From the NCBI GenBank assembly GCA_903833215.1, contig CAILEM010000153.1, positions 124,001 to 188,000 of the forward strand: DNA of 64,000 bases, written 5' to 3'. The notes below the pieces were generated by a model. It did not search any database and was not told the origin of the DNA. It saw nothing but the letters and a program-made list of their open reading frames with translations. Within the stretch, counting starts at the first letter, position 1; each line of letters begins with the position of its first letter. Both the position numbers and the translations under genes were made by a program. Of the stretch, positions 34,009 to 42,809 are shown in pieces. Source of the stretch: an uncultured Armatimonadota bacterium. GTDB taxonomy: Bacteria > Armatimonadota > Fimbriimonadia > Fimbriimonadales > Fimbriimonadaceae.

Positions 34009-35964
34009 CTAACCACTCTTCCGAGTGCCAGGCGGTACATATACCATCGGATAGAACATATTCACACAATCAAGAACACTTGTGGCCCAGGTATAGCAGT
34101 TATTTGTTAGTGGAATGACCCAGTTTCCCCCGGCAGAGTACTCTCCGCCATCAAGACCTTTGATGCACGAACAGGCCCTACTGGCATCATCGCAACTCGC
34201 TGAGACTTGAACGCATTTCACCTTGTCCTTACCGCCATGCCCGTTGTTAAAGGTTTGCCATCCCGGTTTGCATGGATACGGATTCGGGTTGACCTGTCCG
34301 CCGCTCAAAATTCCATTTCCTGTCGGGTAATAGCCACCCGAACAGCCCCCATGCGGACCGGTGACGCAGATGCTTTCATGGCCGGGAATGTGACTAGTGA
34401 TCGACGTGTCTTCGTAGCATACATACACCGCACAGCCCCCAAAACCTCCTCCAGGCAACCCAATAGGCCTCGGACCTTTCTGGGGGCTCTCTCCGCTGGG
34501 ATCTGTATAGGTGGTCGGATTGTTGAAAGCGTACGCATAAGGGTGTTCCCCTGCTAACATCTGCTCCATCCGAACCTGGGTAATGAACCGTGCTTCGCCG
34601 GTGGAATATGCCCTGCGGCCTTGATTCCCGATCTTCATCGCTTCAAACCTCTCCATCTGTCTCCTCCGATTCTGTTCGTTAATCTCCATAATTCTTGATG
34701 CTTGCTCATGCGGACGCAGTGGCTTGGGAAGATGAAAGGACAGCGCCGCTGGCGGCGTCCAGTTATCCCCGTCAACGCTAAATTCCGCTTCCGCTCCAGA
34801 CAAAGTCTCTCGCATTCGAACCTGGGCTTTTCCTCCCAGACCAGAGCGTGCCACGGCTTTGCCCACCTCACACTTCTGCTGAGGTGTCAAACCATGCAGC
34901 CAACCAGGCCATTTGTCGCGCCAATTAATCGCAGGCGGCTTTTCGATAAGGTCAGCATCCAAATTCAAATGCTCACCTGCAAAGGTGAAGCACAACGTAA
35001 GCGCTTTATCAATGCATCGCTTTGCAGACTCAGTCGAGGCTCTTGATTCACTCTCGATAATTTCAGCCAGATCTCCGGCGAGACTCCACTCTTCAGGGAG
35101 CTTCTCTTGAAGAACTGCAAAAACATCATCAACACGGGTCACGTCGCTTGTGCTTTCCACGAACACTTCTGCCAGCAGCATTGCCATCACGACGGATTCC
35201 CACCGGCTTGGCGGCGTGTATCCCTTCGAAACTGCGACGGAAAGTTGTGTCAGCGAAATCAAGCGATCGTTGTCCATCGGCGACGTGTCAAAGCCTTTCG
35301 ACCGAATGAGGTCGTTGACGCGAAAATCGAGCACGAACGATTGGATACGCTGCACTTGCCCATATCGCACTTCGTCTGACAAGTCCTCCAAGACCCGATA
35401 GTCCTCAATCCCGTCTACCAATTCCACCCACACATGACCCAATTCATGAGCGAAAGCCGCCTCGTGAATGCGCGCAGCATCTAAAAATAGAAGGATGCGG
35501 TTTGGATCGCTGCCGGAATCGACCGAATGGCTGTGCGGCATCGCCTGCTCGGTCCTAAGATGGGGGATCGTGTCCAGCGGCACGAATTCCTTAGGGGTGC
35601 ATCCGTGGAGTTCTTGAAGCATATCGGTCAATCGTTGGCTGACGTTGCTTGGGATCGAAACCGGGTACAAATTGCGAGGGTCTGCAGTATGCTCGGTGAT
35701 GCCGAGAGTCATTACACTTGAAGCAAAGGTGTGGCCGTCCACAACCCATTCGATACCGTGTGCATTAGTCATACGCGACCCAACAGCCGGCAGGCCAATG
35801 TGAACGGCAAAGATGCTTGCCCGTTCCTTGAACGCGGCGAGTTCTAGTTCAAAGGTCGGGTCCGAAGGATTGGGTAGACGTTCCAACGCAGCCGCTACGC
35901 TTTGAGGGTCGATTTCATGAAACCGGTTAGGTCGTGTGCCCGACATATTCAAATTGTACGACAC
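34009..35964 (-). CDS. Chimeric protein: HELGH metallopeptidase-like domain, Rhs C-terminal junction, cysteine-rich tip
   Basis: 651 residues. A zincin motif AAFAHELGHVWVEL lies at 170-181 (H173, E174, H177), with acidic residues downstream that could be the third ligand. At 458-491 the sequence RFITQ...HPYAYAFNNPTTYTDPSG is the C-terminal signature of Rhs/YD-repeat core proteins, which normally separates the shell from a variable toxin tip. The following ~160 residues are unlike the rest: glycine-rich, eleven cysteines, and near the end NNCYTWA, a cysteine context seen in papain-like toxin domains. There is no Rhs repeat barrel and no obvious signal peptide. It is transposon cargo. Toxin function is inferred; the motifs themselves are clear. 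Confidence 0.72.
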   Translation of the reverse strand: MSYNLNMSGTRPNRFHEIDPQSVAAALERLPNPSDPTFELELAAFKERASIFAVHIGLPAVGSRMTNAHGIEWVVDGHTFASSVMTLGITEHTADPRNLYPVSIPSNVSQRLTDMLQELHGCTPKEFVPLDTIPHLRTEQAMPHSHSVDSGSDPNRILLFLDAARIHEAAFAHELGHVWVELVDGIEDYRVLEDLSDEVRYGQVQRIQSFVLDFRVNDLIRSKGFDTSPMDNDRLISLTQLSVAVSKGYTPPSRWESVVMAMLLAEVFVESTSDVTRVDDVFAVLQEKLPEEWSLAGDLAEIIESESRASTESAKRCIDKALTLCFTFAGEHLNLDADLIEKPPAINWRDKWPGWLHGLTPQQKCEVGKAVARSGLGGKAQVRMRETLSGAEAEFSVDGDNWTPPAALSFHLPKPLRPHEQASRIMEINEQNRRRQMERFEAMKIGNQGRRAYSTGEARFITQVRMEQMLAGEHPYAYAFNNPTTYTDPSGESPQKGPRPIGLPGGGFGGCAVYVCYEDTSITSHIPGHESICVTGPHGGCSGGYYPTGNGILSGGQVNPNPYPCKPGWQTFNNGHGGKDKVKCVQVSASCDDASRACSCIKGLDGGEYSAGGNWVIPLTNNCYTWATSVLDCVNMFYPMVYVPPGTRKSG

Positions 35965-36115
35965 ATTATTTCGAATGACTGCCTCATCGCCTGAAAAACC
36001 CGGAGCAAGATTGGCAGTCTGATTCCAAAACGGCGAAAGATCTATCCACAGCTATGGTCATCCGTCCTTGGTTTGCGTTTTTGCGTTTCGTGTGCAGACC
36101 CCAGACTCGCTCAAA

Positions 36116-36171
36116 GTGCAGGGTGACAGTTATCTCTGAAGATTGGGTGACAGATAATTCTGAAAGTCACA
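36116..36171 (-). repeat. Right terminal inverted repeat of the transposon
   Basis: Reverse complement begins TGTGACTTTCAGAATTAT and, like the left end, carries two TGTCACCC motifs. Four mismatches to the left repeat in 56 positions. Confidence 0.95.
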
Positions 36172-36203
36172 TCTTGATTCGGGCTCTTCGGTTGCTACCA
36201 AGG

Positions 36204-39098
36204 TCAGACCTGGATCGCTTGATACCCTGGCACGTTGTCGTCGAACCAGCGTCCAAAGTGCATTTGGTAAAGCGTCCCATCATCTTCGAAGGATTGAAGG
36301 TCGAAGGGGGTGCTTGCATTCCACGCATCGAGAATCGGGACACTCAACCTATAAGCCCAACCAGGAACAAAAATCCATGAGTCCACAGGCAATGGCTCTG
36401 AATCGTCTCCGGTTGTAATCGGCGCAACAACGTGAACGGTTCCACCACGCTTTTCTCGGAGCTGACTTAGTGAAATTCGAAACGCCTCTCCGCTGGCAGA
36501 CGTAGGTTGCTCCCAAGCAAGAATTCTGATTGCGGCGTCATCAGGTACGTCAAGCAAAATTGGGAACGTTGCATTCCCAAGGCTCCTATCCGTAATGGCG
36601 ATCATTTCCCTTGAGGAGCTGAGAATCTGCCCGATAACTGACTGCGCTCGGCTACGCTCACCAGACTCAAGTGCAAAAACAGCATTGACGGGCGTCTCCG
36701 TTTGAGGCAACTCCAAGGTCGGATCTCCAAGCTCTTCTATAATCATCTCAGCTCCTTGCCTCAGGGCCTCCAAGCGGGTCAACTCCTCTAGCCTGCTTTC
36801 TGGCGTTTGGTCTCCAAGAGCTGCTCTCATAACCTGTGACTTCAACATTTCTGTTGCTTGCACATGAACCTCACCTAACACTTGTGATATGGCTTGTTGA
36901 ACGTCATGGTGAGCACTCTGCATATATCGCTCGATGGCTTGTGCCCACTCACTTAGTCGAAGGTTGCGAAGTTCGTTTTCGGATAGGTTCGCTTCCGCAC
37001 TTCCAAGTGAGCGTGTGCCTAGGTAGGCCACCAGTGCACCAATCGCCACAAAGGGCCAATGTGGGCCGGGTACATGCAAAGCAGCGGTTAGGATACCAAT
37101 TGCGGCTCCAGTAGCAAGTCCAACTCCAGCAGCACGTTCCTTGTGAGCGTTTGATACCTCCGCTTCCTTCACTTCAACCTGCCACTGGAGATACTGGCCA
37201 ATTTTCTCAAATTGCGTTAGTCGGGAGACATAGTCCTCAAAAGTCTCAATCCCTGCCGCTCTTACTGTTTCTCGGATTCTCTCCGACTGTGATTCAAAGT
37301 ATGTGTCAAGAAGCGTTTGAACACCCTCCTCGCTGATCGCCTTTTGGATCTGAGACTTGAATCGAGGAACGTCACGAAGTTCCGACATGGGTAGCTTTTT
37401 GACTATTCGATGGCTCTCCGAAGTGAGGCCGTTCCGAAGGTTGGCAAGGGACTCCTGCTCCAGTTGCGACGCTAGGATTCTCAATTTCTCTGAGAGGATT
37501 GTCTGAGCACGGTCAAATTGGCTCTTAAACAAGTACAGTCGGCGGCGCTCATCAAGCAACTCCCTTTGAATATCATCCCTGGCTGCGTAAGCAATTGCCC
37601 GCAGATCCCCAGCAGCCGCTTTTGATGTTAAGCGACTGGGATCAGTAATGATGTGCCTTCGAAGGGTTTCTAAGAGCAAGACAAGGTTCCCGGTTCCATC
37701 CGTAGCTAGCCCCTCTCTGCCCTCATCTGACTCCGGCACTAGTGCTAAGTTCGCACTGAATGGAATCACCTCTGCGAACTCTATGTTTGAATATGCTTGC
37801 CCCAAGTAACGAACTGTTTTTTCAAAGGCGTCAGAAGTCAAATACTCACATTTATTTACGACTCCAATGATAAGTTTGCCGCGAACACGAAGCTTTTCAA
37901 GCATTGCGTCCAAAGCACGTTGCCCCATGTAATCCTTGTTGAATATCCACAGAGCCGCGTCGATTTGTTCGACGAATTCCTCTGCGACCGCTTCATTGTT
38001 ATCGGAACCGCCGAAACCAGGCGAATCCCAAATATCAACGGTCTCAAGAATCGGAGCTGGCAAATAGGACTCGATTCCTATGATCCCGTTGTGATCGGGG
38101 GTTTCCTCCGCTTCACGAAGAAGATTTTGCGCATCCTCAACCGTTGTCGCCGTTACTGAACCTACTCTAAATATGTTGGTGGTCTCGGTTTCCCCAAAGG
38201 CAACCCGGTGTGGGCAGAACGTACACTCCAATTCGCCTACGACGGCAATTTCTGCTCCTACAATCGCATTGAGAATCGAAGACTTGCCCGCTCGAAATTC
38301 TCCTACAACTCCCAATTTAAACGGCCGTCCTAGTCGTGCCACTATTTCTTCGATTCGCTTTGATAAATCAACTCCCCAGGCTGGCGGCATGGACTCAGTG
38401 GCGTCGGCCACAAGTCTTCCAAGTGAAACTGCCGCTTCTTGAACTGCGTCGGTATCCAGCGAAATTCGCTCTCGGTATGGCTGGCTTGTCGGCTCCGGGA
38501 CAGCCTGCGATGCGCTTGCAGTCGCCCTCGAACCAATGCAGTTGATGAATTTTTCTAATTCAATGGGGTCGTGTTGAAAGGGTCTTGGCTCCGCACTTCC
38601 CCACGGGGCGTGTGAACGTACCCATTGTAGTCGTTCCCTGAAAGACTCAAGGTCGTTAGTGTCCTCGGTAAAGATCAGGCTGTCGGCATATCCTTTAGGC
38701 AATGCCGAATATTCCCAGTTCCTCTCCCAATCGGAACGTGAAATGAGTGGCCATCCTGCCGTAGCGGTGAACCAAGGTGGGGTGTCTGTGCCTTCCCGTA
38801 GATAGGTGAGTAAGTCAAATGCGGCACGGCGGGCCTGATTCATAGGGCTTTTTCCACGGCCACGACCTCGAATTACTACCTCAGACGGAGAAATCTCCTC
38901 AACCATTTCTAGCGAAACTGCCTTAATCTCAATGCAGAAAACACCCTGCTCTTCATCCCAAATGAGGACGTCAATGTTGGCAACCCCTGGAAGGTTTACA
39001 TCGAACCAAAGATGTAGTCTGCCGTCATCAAGTTGAAGAAGTTGTTCGGCAAAATTGGATTCTCCAAAGTGGTCGGGCATAAATCCATATAGAGGCAT
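36204..39098 (-). CDS. Dynamin-like GTPase with N-terminal NERD nuclease domain
   Basis: 964 residues. Residues 1-~105 form a NERD (nuclease-related) domain with the PD-(D/E)xK pattern intact: E13, D43 in NIDVLIWD, E57-I-K59 and Q88. The dynamin-type GTPase follows: G1 GEFRAGKSS (266-274), G3 DSPGFGG, G4 NKCE. After it come long helical stalk-like regions and a hydrophobic double segment (VGLATGAAIGILTAALHV and WPFVAIGALVAYLG), as in membrane-remodelling bacterial dynamins. The last ~160 residues resemble a PLD-like fold without HKD motifs (inference). Its ATG overlaps the stop of the second dynamin gene. NERD fused to dynamin suggests a nucleic-acid-sensing or cleaving membrane GTPase. Confidence 0.85.
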   Translation of the reverse strand: MPLYGFMPDHFGESNFAEQLLQLDDGRLHLWFDVNLPGVANIDVLIWDEEQGVFCIEIKAVSLEMVEEISPSEVVIRGRGRGKSPMNQARRAAFDLLTYLREGTDTPPWFTATAGWPLISRSDWERNWEYSALPKGYADSLIFTEDTNDLESFRERLQWVRSHAPWGSAEPRPFQHDPIELEKFINCIGSRATASASQAVPEPTSQPYRERISLDTDAVQEAAVSLGRLVADATESMPPAWGVDLSKRIEEIVARLGRPFKLGVVGEFRAGKSSILNAIVGAEIAVVGELECTFCPHRVAFGETETTNIFRVGSVTATTVEDAQNLLREAEETPDHNGIIGIESYLPAPILETVDIWDSPGFGGSDNNEAVAEEFVEQIDAALWIFNKDYMGQRALDAMLEKLRVRGKLIIGVVNKCEYLTSDAFEKTVRYLGQAYSNIEFAEVIPFSANLALVPESDEGREGLATDGTGNLVLLLETLRRHIITDPSRLTSKAAAGDLRAIAYAARDDIQRELLDERRRLYLFKSQFDRAQTILSEKLRILASQLEQESLANLRNGLTSESHRIVKKLPMSELRDVPRFKSQIQKAISEEGVQTLLDTYFESQSERIRETVRAAGIETFEDYVSRLTQFEKIGQYLQWQVEVKEAEVSNAHKERAAGVGLATGAAIGILTAALHVPGPHWPFVAIGALVAYLGTRSLGSAEANLSENELRNLRLSEWAQAIERYMQSAHHDVQQAISQVLGEVHVQATEMLKSQVMRAALGDQTPESRLEELTRLEALRQGAEMIIEELGDPTLELPQTETPVNAVFALESGERSRAQSVIGQILSSSREMIAITDRSLGNATFPILLDVPDDAAIRILAWEQPTSASGEAFRISLSQLREKRGGTVHVVAPITTGDDSEPLPVDSWIFVPGWAYRLSVPILDAWNASTPFDLQSFEDDGTLYQMHFGRWFDDNVPGYQAIQV

Positions 39099-41035
39099 CA
39101 GGCTTTTCTCCAGTTCAATCTTCTCATCATCCGAACAGGCAACGCGATCAGAAGCGGTTCAATAGTCGGCCCCTTCAATGCCGAATCGATGTCTGTGATC
39201 ATTCGGGTGTGCATAGCCTTGCCTCCGCTCTGCTCAAACTGCTCATTGCAGTCAGTTTCAAGAGCTGAGGCAACACCGTCATTGGCCTTAGCCAAACGTT
39301 CCTTCATGTCTGCAAAGAGAGCCTCAATTTGGGGAACCACGTCTTTCTCCAAGACTTCTCGAATTTCGCGGGTGGCCTTGGCTTTGGCTTCGATGACCAT
39401 GTTCTTTACAAAGCCACCAAGCAGGGGCATTCCGGATAGAAAATCTCCCACTCCGATCAAAAATCGTTGGATGGAGTTCGTAGGATCAGGGATTGTCCAC
39501 TTTGTGCTTTCTGCTTCAACTCTAACGTCTGTCTTCGTTGTACAAACCGTTGAGATCTTTTCCGCAACACGCCCAGTTGAACTAAATTCCGATTCAAGAT
39601 ACTGCTTGGCCGAAGACGCGACCCAGTTCAGAATGTCGGCGTATCCACTGGTCGCGGCAAGTGATTCGCTCTGAACCAGCATTCGAAGGTCATTCGTGAT
39701 CGCGTCTAGCTGCATTAAGCCCCTTGCCCTCTCTCTTGAGTCATAGTCCACGCTTTGGATTCCGCTCCTCACCCGCCTTAGAGCGTCCTGAGATAAATTC
39801 GACGTACTGCCAGTAATTTGAGCAGTTGTCTTGGTCTTTGCGTTTGAGATTCTCTGCCTTAGGGCCTCATAAAGTTCTAAGTTTGCCTCTGCATCGGATC
39901 GAGCGGTAGTCGCCATAGTTCGGAACTCAGAGCCCTTCTGCCTGAGCGCGGCGTAAATTTGCAGGTTCCTCGTCAAGGCACGTCTTCCGTCAAGAAACTG
40001 CTCAAAGTGCTGCTGTAACAATGGCATCCCACTTATGTTGAGCACTTCTTCGCTTGAAAGCGTCTCGTGTTTCTTAGCCCACTGCCTCTCATCATCAGTC
40101 GGGGTCGCGCTCAAACCTTGTCGGGCAATCACCGCTGCCAACGCTGACATTGGAACAATGGCTGAGACTAGTTGCCCATACTCGCGTTCACTGCGGTCGA
40201 GTGCCTTTTGTTTAGAGGCATCGCTCAATTGATCCCATTTATTCACTACGAGAATCAGTTGTTTGGAATACCTACGGGCTTCCAGGAGTTCCTTTCTCAA
40301 TTCCCTGGCTCCGATCTTTTCCGCCGTAACCAACCAAATCACAGCGTCGGCTCGCTCGTATTGCCACTTGAGATGATGGAGATGCGATGCGGGAGCAAGT
40401 TGTTGGTTGATACCCATTGTATCGACGAGCCGAATTCCGGGCAGAAGAGCATTCTGCGAACAGACAACCCACTCCATTTCCATGACTGGGGAGAAGTATG
40501 GTTTTGAGCTTCCAAGTGAATTTGCAACTTGAGATTCTTCGACGTGAGCAATTTGCTCAGCTTGTTCACGAGATACCCGAAATTCAAGTAAGCCGCGAAA
40601 CTCGCCAAATTGCTCCCCCAGAGTCTCTTTTAAGCGAGTGGCTTCTCGATCATGAAGCAAGTTCCGGTCGGCAAATACCCTGACGTCGTGCCAAGCATGT
40701 TCCATAGCGATGTAACGGTTGAAACACCAAGTCTTTGGAAGGAAATCCGTTGCGGCGGCGTTTTGCCCCAGAATGGAATTGATGAATGTTGATTTTCCAT
40801 GCTTTCCCTCCCCCATGACAAAGACTTCAAATGGCTCCGCTGCCTTACGCTCAGCATCTTGGACTCCAGACAGCAGGTGTGCCAGTCTCTCGGAAATACT
40901 CGACTGCCTAATTCGCTTTTCAAGCCTCTTCTCTTGCTCAACGATAGACCGTGGAACCCCATTACCGCTAGCAAGCAACGCCCGCAAATGACGCTTAAAG
41001 TTAGCTTGCTCGATCTCGTAAAGGTTCGGAACCAT
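39098..41035 (-). CDS. Dynamin-like GTPase (second of pair)
   Basis: 645 residues. GTPase motifs: G1 VMGEGKHGKSTFINSILG (75-83), threonine region KTWCFNRY, G3 VDTMGIN, G4 NKWD. The downstream ~350 residues are helical, with a weakly hydrophobic segment around IGVGDFLSGMPLLGGFVKNMVIEAKAKA that may be the membrane paddle. Tandem, unequal dynamin-like GTPases are typical of bacterial systems in which two partners co-assemble on membranes. It overlaps the NERD-dynamin gene by one base and starts 6 bases after the coiled-coil/TM gene. Confidence 0.85.
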   Translation of the reverse strand: MVPNLYEIEQANFKRHLRALLASGNGVPRSIVEQEKRLEKRIRQSSISERLAHLLSGVQDAERKAAEPFEVFVMGEGKHGKSTFINSILGQNAAATDFLPKTWCFNRYIAMEHAWHDVRVFADRNLLHDREATRLKETLGEQFGEFRGLLEFRVSREQAEQIAHVEESQVANSLGSSKPYFSPVMEMEWVVCSQNALLPGIRLVDTMGINQQLAPASHLHHLKWQYERADAVIWLVTAEKIGARELRKELLEARRYSKQLILVVNKWDQLSDASKQKALDRSEREYGQLVSAIVPMSALAAVIARQGLSATPTDDERQWAKKHETLSSEEVLNISGMPLLQQHFEQFLDGRRALTRNLQIYAALRQKGSEFRTMATTARSDAEANLELYEALRQRISNAKTKTTAQITGSTSNLSQDALRRVRSGIQSVDYDSRERARGLMQLDAITNDLRMLVQSESLAATSGYADILNWVASSAKQYLESEFSSTGRVAEKISTVCTTKTDVRVEAESTKWTIPDPTNSIQRFLIGVGDFLSGMPLLGGFVKNMVIEAKAKATREIREVLEKDVVPQIEALFADMKERLAKANDGVASALETDCNEQFEQSGGKAMHTRMITDIDSALKGPTIEPLLIALPVRMMRRLNWRKA

Positions 41036-41041
41036 GATGAG

Positions 41042-41551
41042 TTATCGCGCCGTTCGGATAATGAGGAGAATGAGAATTGCAACCAACAGCAGTCCCATTC
41101 CGGCCAGTACCCAAAGCAATTGTTTCGCCTGGCTCTTAACCAAAGTAGTCATTGCATCCGCATTTTGCTTGGTAACCGCTTGATGTTCCTGCGCTAGCTT
41201 CTGAAGAGCTTCGGCAATCCGCTGTTCTTGCAGTTTAGAAAGCTCTTCTTGTCGCTGAGACATCGAAATTAAGGTGAGGTCTGCTGACGACTTGAATTCT
41301 GAGATTGCTGGTTCAAAAAGTTGTTGATAGTTCTCTCGACTTTGGACGACAACATTATTGAGTTGATCCACTTCTAGTTTCAGCTGGGCGGTTGTAGAAA
41401 TCAGTGATTGAACTGCTCCATCGGTGGCCGCCACATATATGCTTCTCGTATAAGCCTGAAATTCACGAAATAGCTCTTCTTCCTCGGGTGGAATCTCGGC
41501 GGACTTCACTGATGTTTCCGTAATTGCTGGACGAGTGTCTGTCGGTTCCAT
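41042..41551 (-). CDS. Coiled-coil protein with C-terminal membrane anchor, in the dynamin operon
   Basis: 169 residues, mostly heptad-like helix (for example AQLKLEVDQLNNVVVQSRENYQQ, then RQEELSKLQEQRIAEALQKL), ending in one membrane segment LLWVLAGMGLLLVAILILLII and a short basic tail. It is therefore a tail-anchored cytoplasmic coiled coil, a plausible membrane adaptor or sensor for the two dynamin-like GTPases encoded directly downstream. No named family is recognised. Confidence 0.75.
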   Translation of the reverse strand: MEPTDTRPAITETSVKSAEIPPEEEELFREFQAYTRSIYVAATDGAVQSLISTTAQLKLEVDQLNNVVVQSRENYQQLFEPAISEFKSSADLTLISMSQRQEELSKLQEQRIAEALQKLAQEHQAVTKQNADAMTTLVKSQAKQLLWVLAGMGLLLVAILILLIIRTAR

Positions 41552-41574
41552 ATGTACTCTTTGAATTATTATGA

Positions 41575-42396
41575 CTAAAGCTTTTTGACGGCATGTACCG
41601 CTTCTGTTGCCGCATTGGCTTCAAACAGGGCTTGGTGCATTTCCATCGGCGCATGAAACGGAAGATCCTTATATGCGGCAAGCTGGAGCGTGCCGTCGAT
41701 CGCAAGGTGATACGCGATGCCTACTGCAACACCCGTCTTCGCACTGCCTGACGTCCGCCCATAGATTTGAAGCAGACTGTCCCACAAAGGATCTCGGTCA
41801 ATCGGAAGATGCTCGTGGGACAAAGCGATAAGTTCGTCAAGTGCTATCAATACGGCCTCTGCGGCGGCTCCCATGATAATTGAGTGCGTAAGGAAAGACC
41901 TGTGATTGCCGATCCCAGCAAGTAAGTCTAGGTCTGGCAAGCCTCCATTTGCATCTAGCCCACCCGAACCGATCAAGAACCCAAGTGTGGCGCCCACAAT
42001 TTCCGGGAGAGATTCCGTTGGGTCAGATATAACCGATTTACTCCACCTTGGAATTTGAGTTGCAACTCCTTGGGTCACGCGGATTCCATTACCTACCATC
42101 TCTTTCCCACGCAAGAGCGAGCTTCGTGAAAACTCACGACCAGTTCCTTCTTTTGCTGCCCTCATCCCAGCAACAAAGAAATCATCAGCAGCTACGATTG
42201 ACCGCTTCATCAGTAATACTGCACCTGAAAGTCTGCGCTGCAATCCACGGCCTGCATGACTTGGAGTTCGCAGTACGCAACGAACCACGGCTTCCTTTGG
42301 CACGGAGTTCAGTGCCGTTCGGAACTCATCGGTGAGTCGCCTGACACGGTCATCCGGATTCCAACTATTGGCCGAGATCACACAGGTATCCATCAC
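41575..42396 (-). CDS. YdjM-like putative membrane-associated metal-dependent hydrolase, in the dynamin operon
   Basis: 273 residues. The segment GGLPDLDLLAGIGNHRSFLTHS (in outline, residues 151-172) has the pattern PDxD...HR...THS of the YdjM/DUF457 family of inner-membrane metal-dependent hydrolases. H230 and D234 in AYHLAIDG provide the usual second histidine/aspartate pair. Candidate metal ligands are D155, D157, H165, H171, H230 and D234. Hydrophobic stretches flank these motifs. Phosphatase or phospholipase activity is an inference. The gene lies 23 bases upstream of the coiled-coil/TM gene and 18 bases after the small PPPYD protein gene, so it is part of the same transcript. Confidence 0.6.
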   Translation of the reverse strand: MMDTCVISANSWNPDDRVRRLTDEFRTALNSVPKEAVVRCVLRTPSHAGRGLQRRLSGAVLLMKRSIVAADDFFVAGMRAAKEGTGREFSRSSLLRGKEMVGNGIRVTQGVATQIPRWSKSVISDPTESLPEIVGATLGFLIGSGGLDANGGLPDLDLLAGIGNHRSFLTHSIIMGAAAEAVLIALDELIALSHEHLPIDRDPLWDSLLQIYGRTSGSAKTGVAVGIAYHLAIDGTLQLAAYKDLPFHAPMEMHQALFEANAATEAVHAVKKL

Positions 42397-42414
42397 GAAA
42401 TTTTACTTGACGCT

Positions 42415-42702
42415 CTACTCGCCCGCTCCACTTCGGTCGTAAGGTGGCGGGAAGGGGTGCTGCGTCGCCTCATAGAACCTGATGGGATGGGTGGTTCCGG
42501 CGTCGTAATGGTAGGGATTTGAAGATGGGGCGATGCCTTTGCCGCTCGAATCGTAGGGCGGCGGGAAGGGCAATTGAACTGCGTCGAGTGCCACAAAGCG
42601 TCTCTGCGCTTCAACTTTGGGCACTTCCATCACCACGAGCTCACCCGGTAGCTCCAAGAATACTTTCACTGATTGAGAGTCCACATCAAAGATTATGCGC
42701 AT
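42415..42702 (-). CDS. Small protein with duplicated FPPPYD motifs, first gene of the dynamin operon
   Basis: 95 residues. The N-terminal ~45 form a short beta-rich segment (IIFDVDSQSVKVFLELPGELVVMEVP). The rest carries two copies of (L/H)PFPPPYD(S/R)SG separated by about 37 residues; the repeat is also visible in the DNA. PPPYD motifs are proline-rich ligands that could bind a partner, but no WW-like domain is known in these genes. It starts the operon, with the YdjM-like gene 18 bases downstream. No family is recognised. Confidence 0.6.
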   Translation of the reverse strand: MRIIFDVDSQSVKVFLELPGELVVMEVPKVEAQRRFVALDAVQLPFPPPYDSSGKGIAPSSNPYHYDAGTTHPIRFYEATQHPFPPPYDRSGAGE

Positions 42703-42809
42703 AAGCTAGTAGGAACGACATCGAATGCCTTTGGGCATCTTACTGTCCGCATTTTAGGCACCTCTTGCACTCCAGCTAAATCAGGTCATTGCTTGCAACA
42801 GTTTTTGAA

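Larger units (their letters stand above)
29873..36171. mobile_element. 6.3-kb TniA/TniB-type transposon with tyrosine recombinase and cargo
   Basis: Bounded by 56-bp terminal inverted repeats that match at 52 positions and begin TGTGACTTTCAGAATTAT. It contains an AAA ATPase, a DDE transposase, a tyrosine recombinase with a candidate core site, a cargo protein with HELGH and Rhs-junction motifs, and a small membrane protein. The transposition genes look GC-richer than the cargo and flanks. No target duplication is visible: the five bases outside the two ends differ. It lies 31 bases after the hairpin at 29816 and 32 bases before the stop codon of the dynamin operon. Confidence 0.92.

Noticed and set aside
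36054-36380. 108-codon plus-strand frame crossing the transposon right end
   Set aside because: Crosses the boundary between transposon and host and runs antisense to the dynamin gene; not plausible as a native gene.
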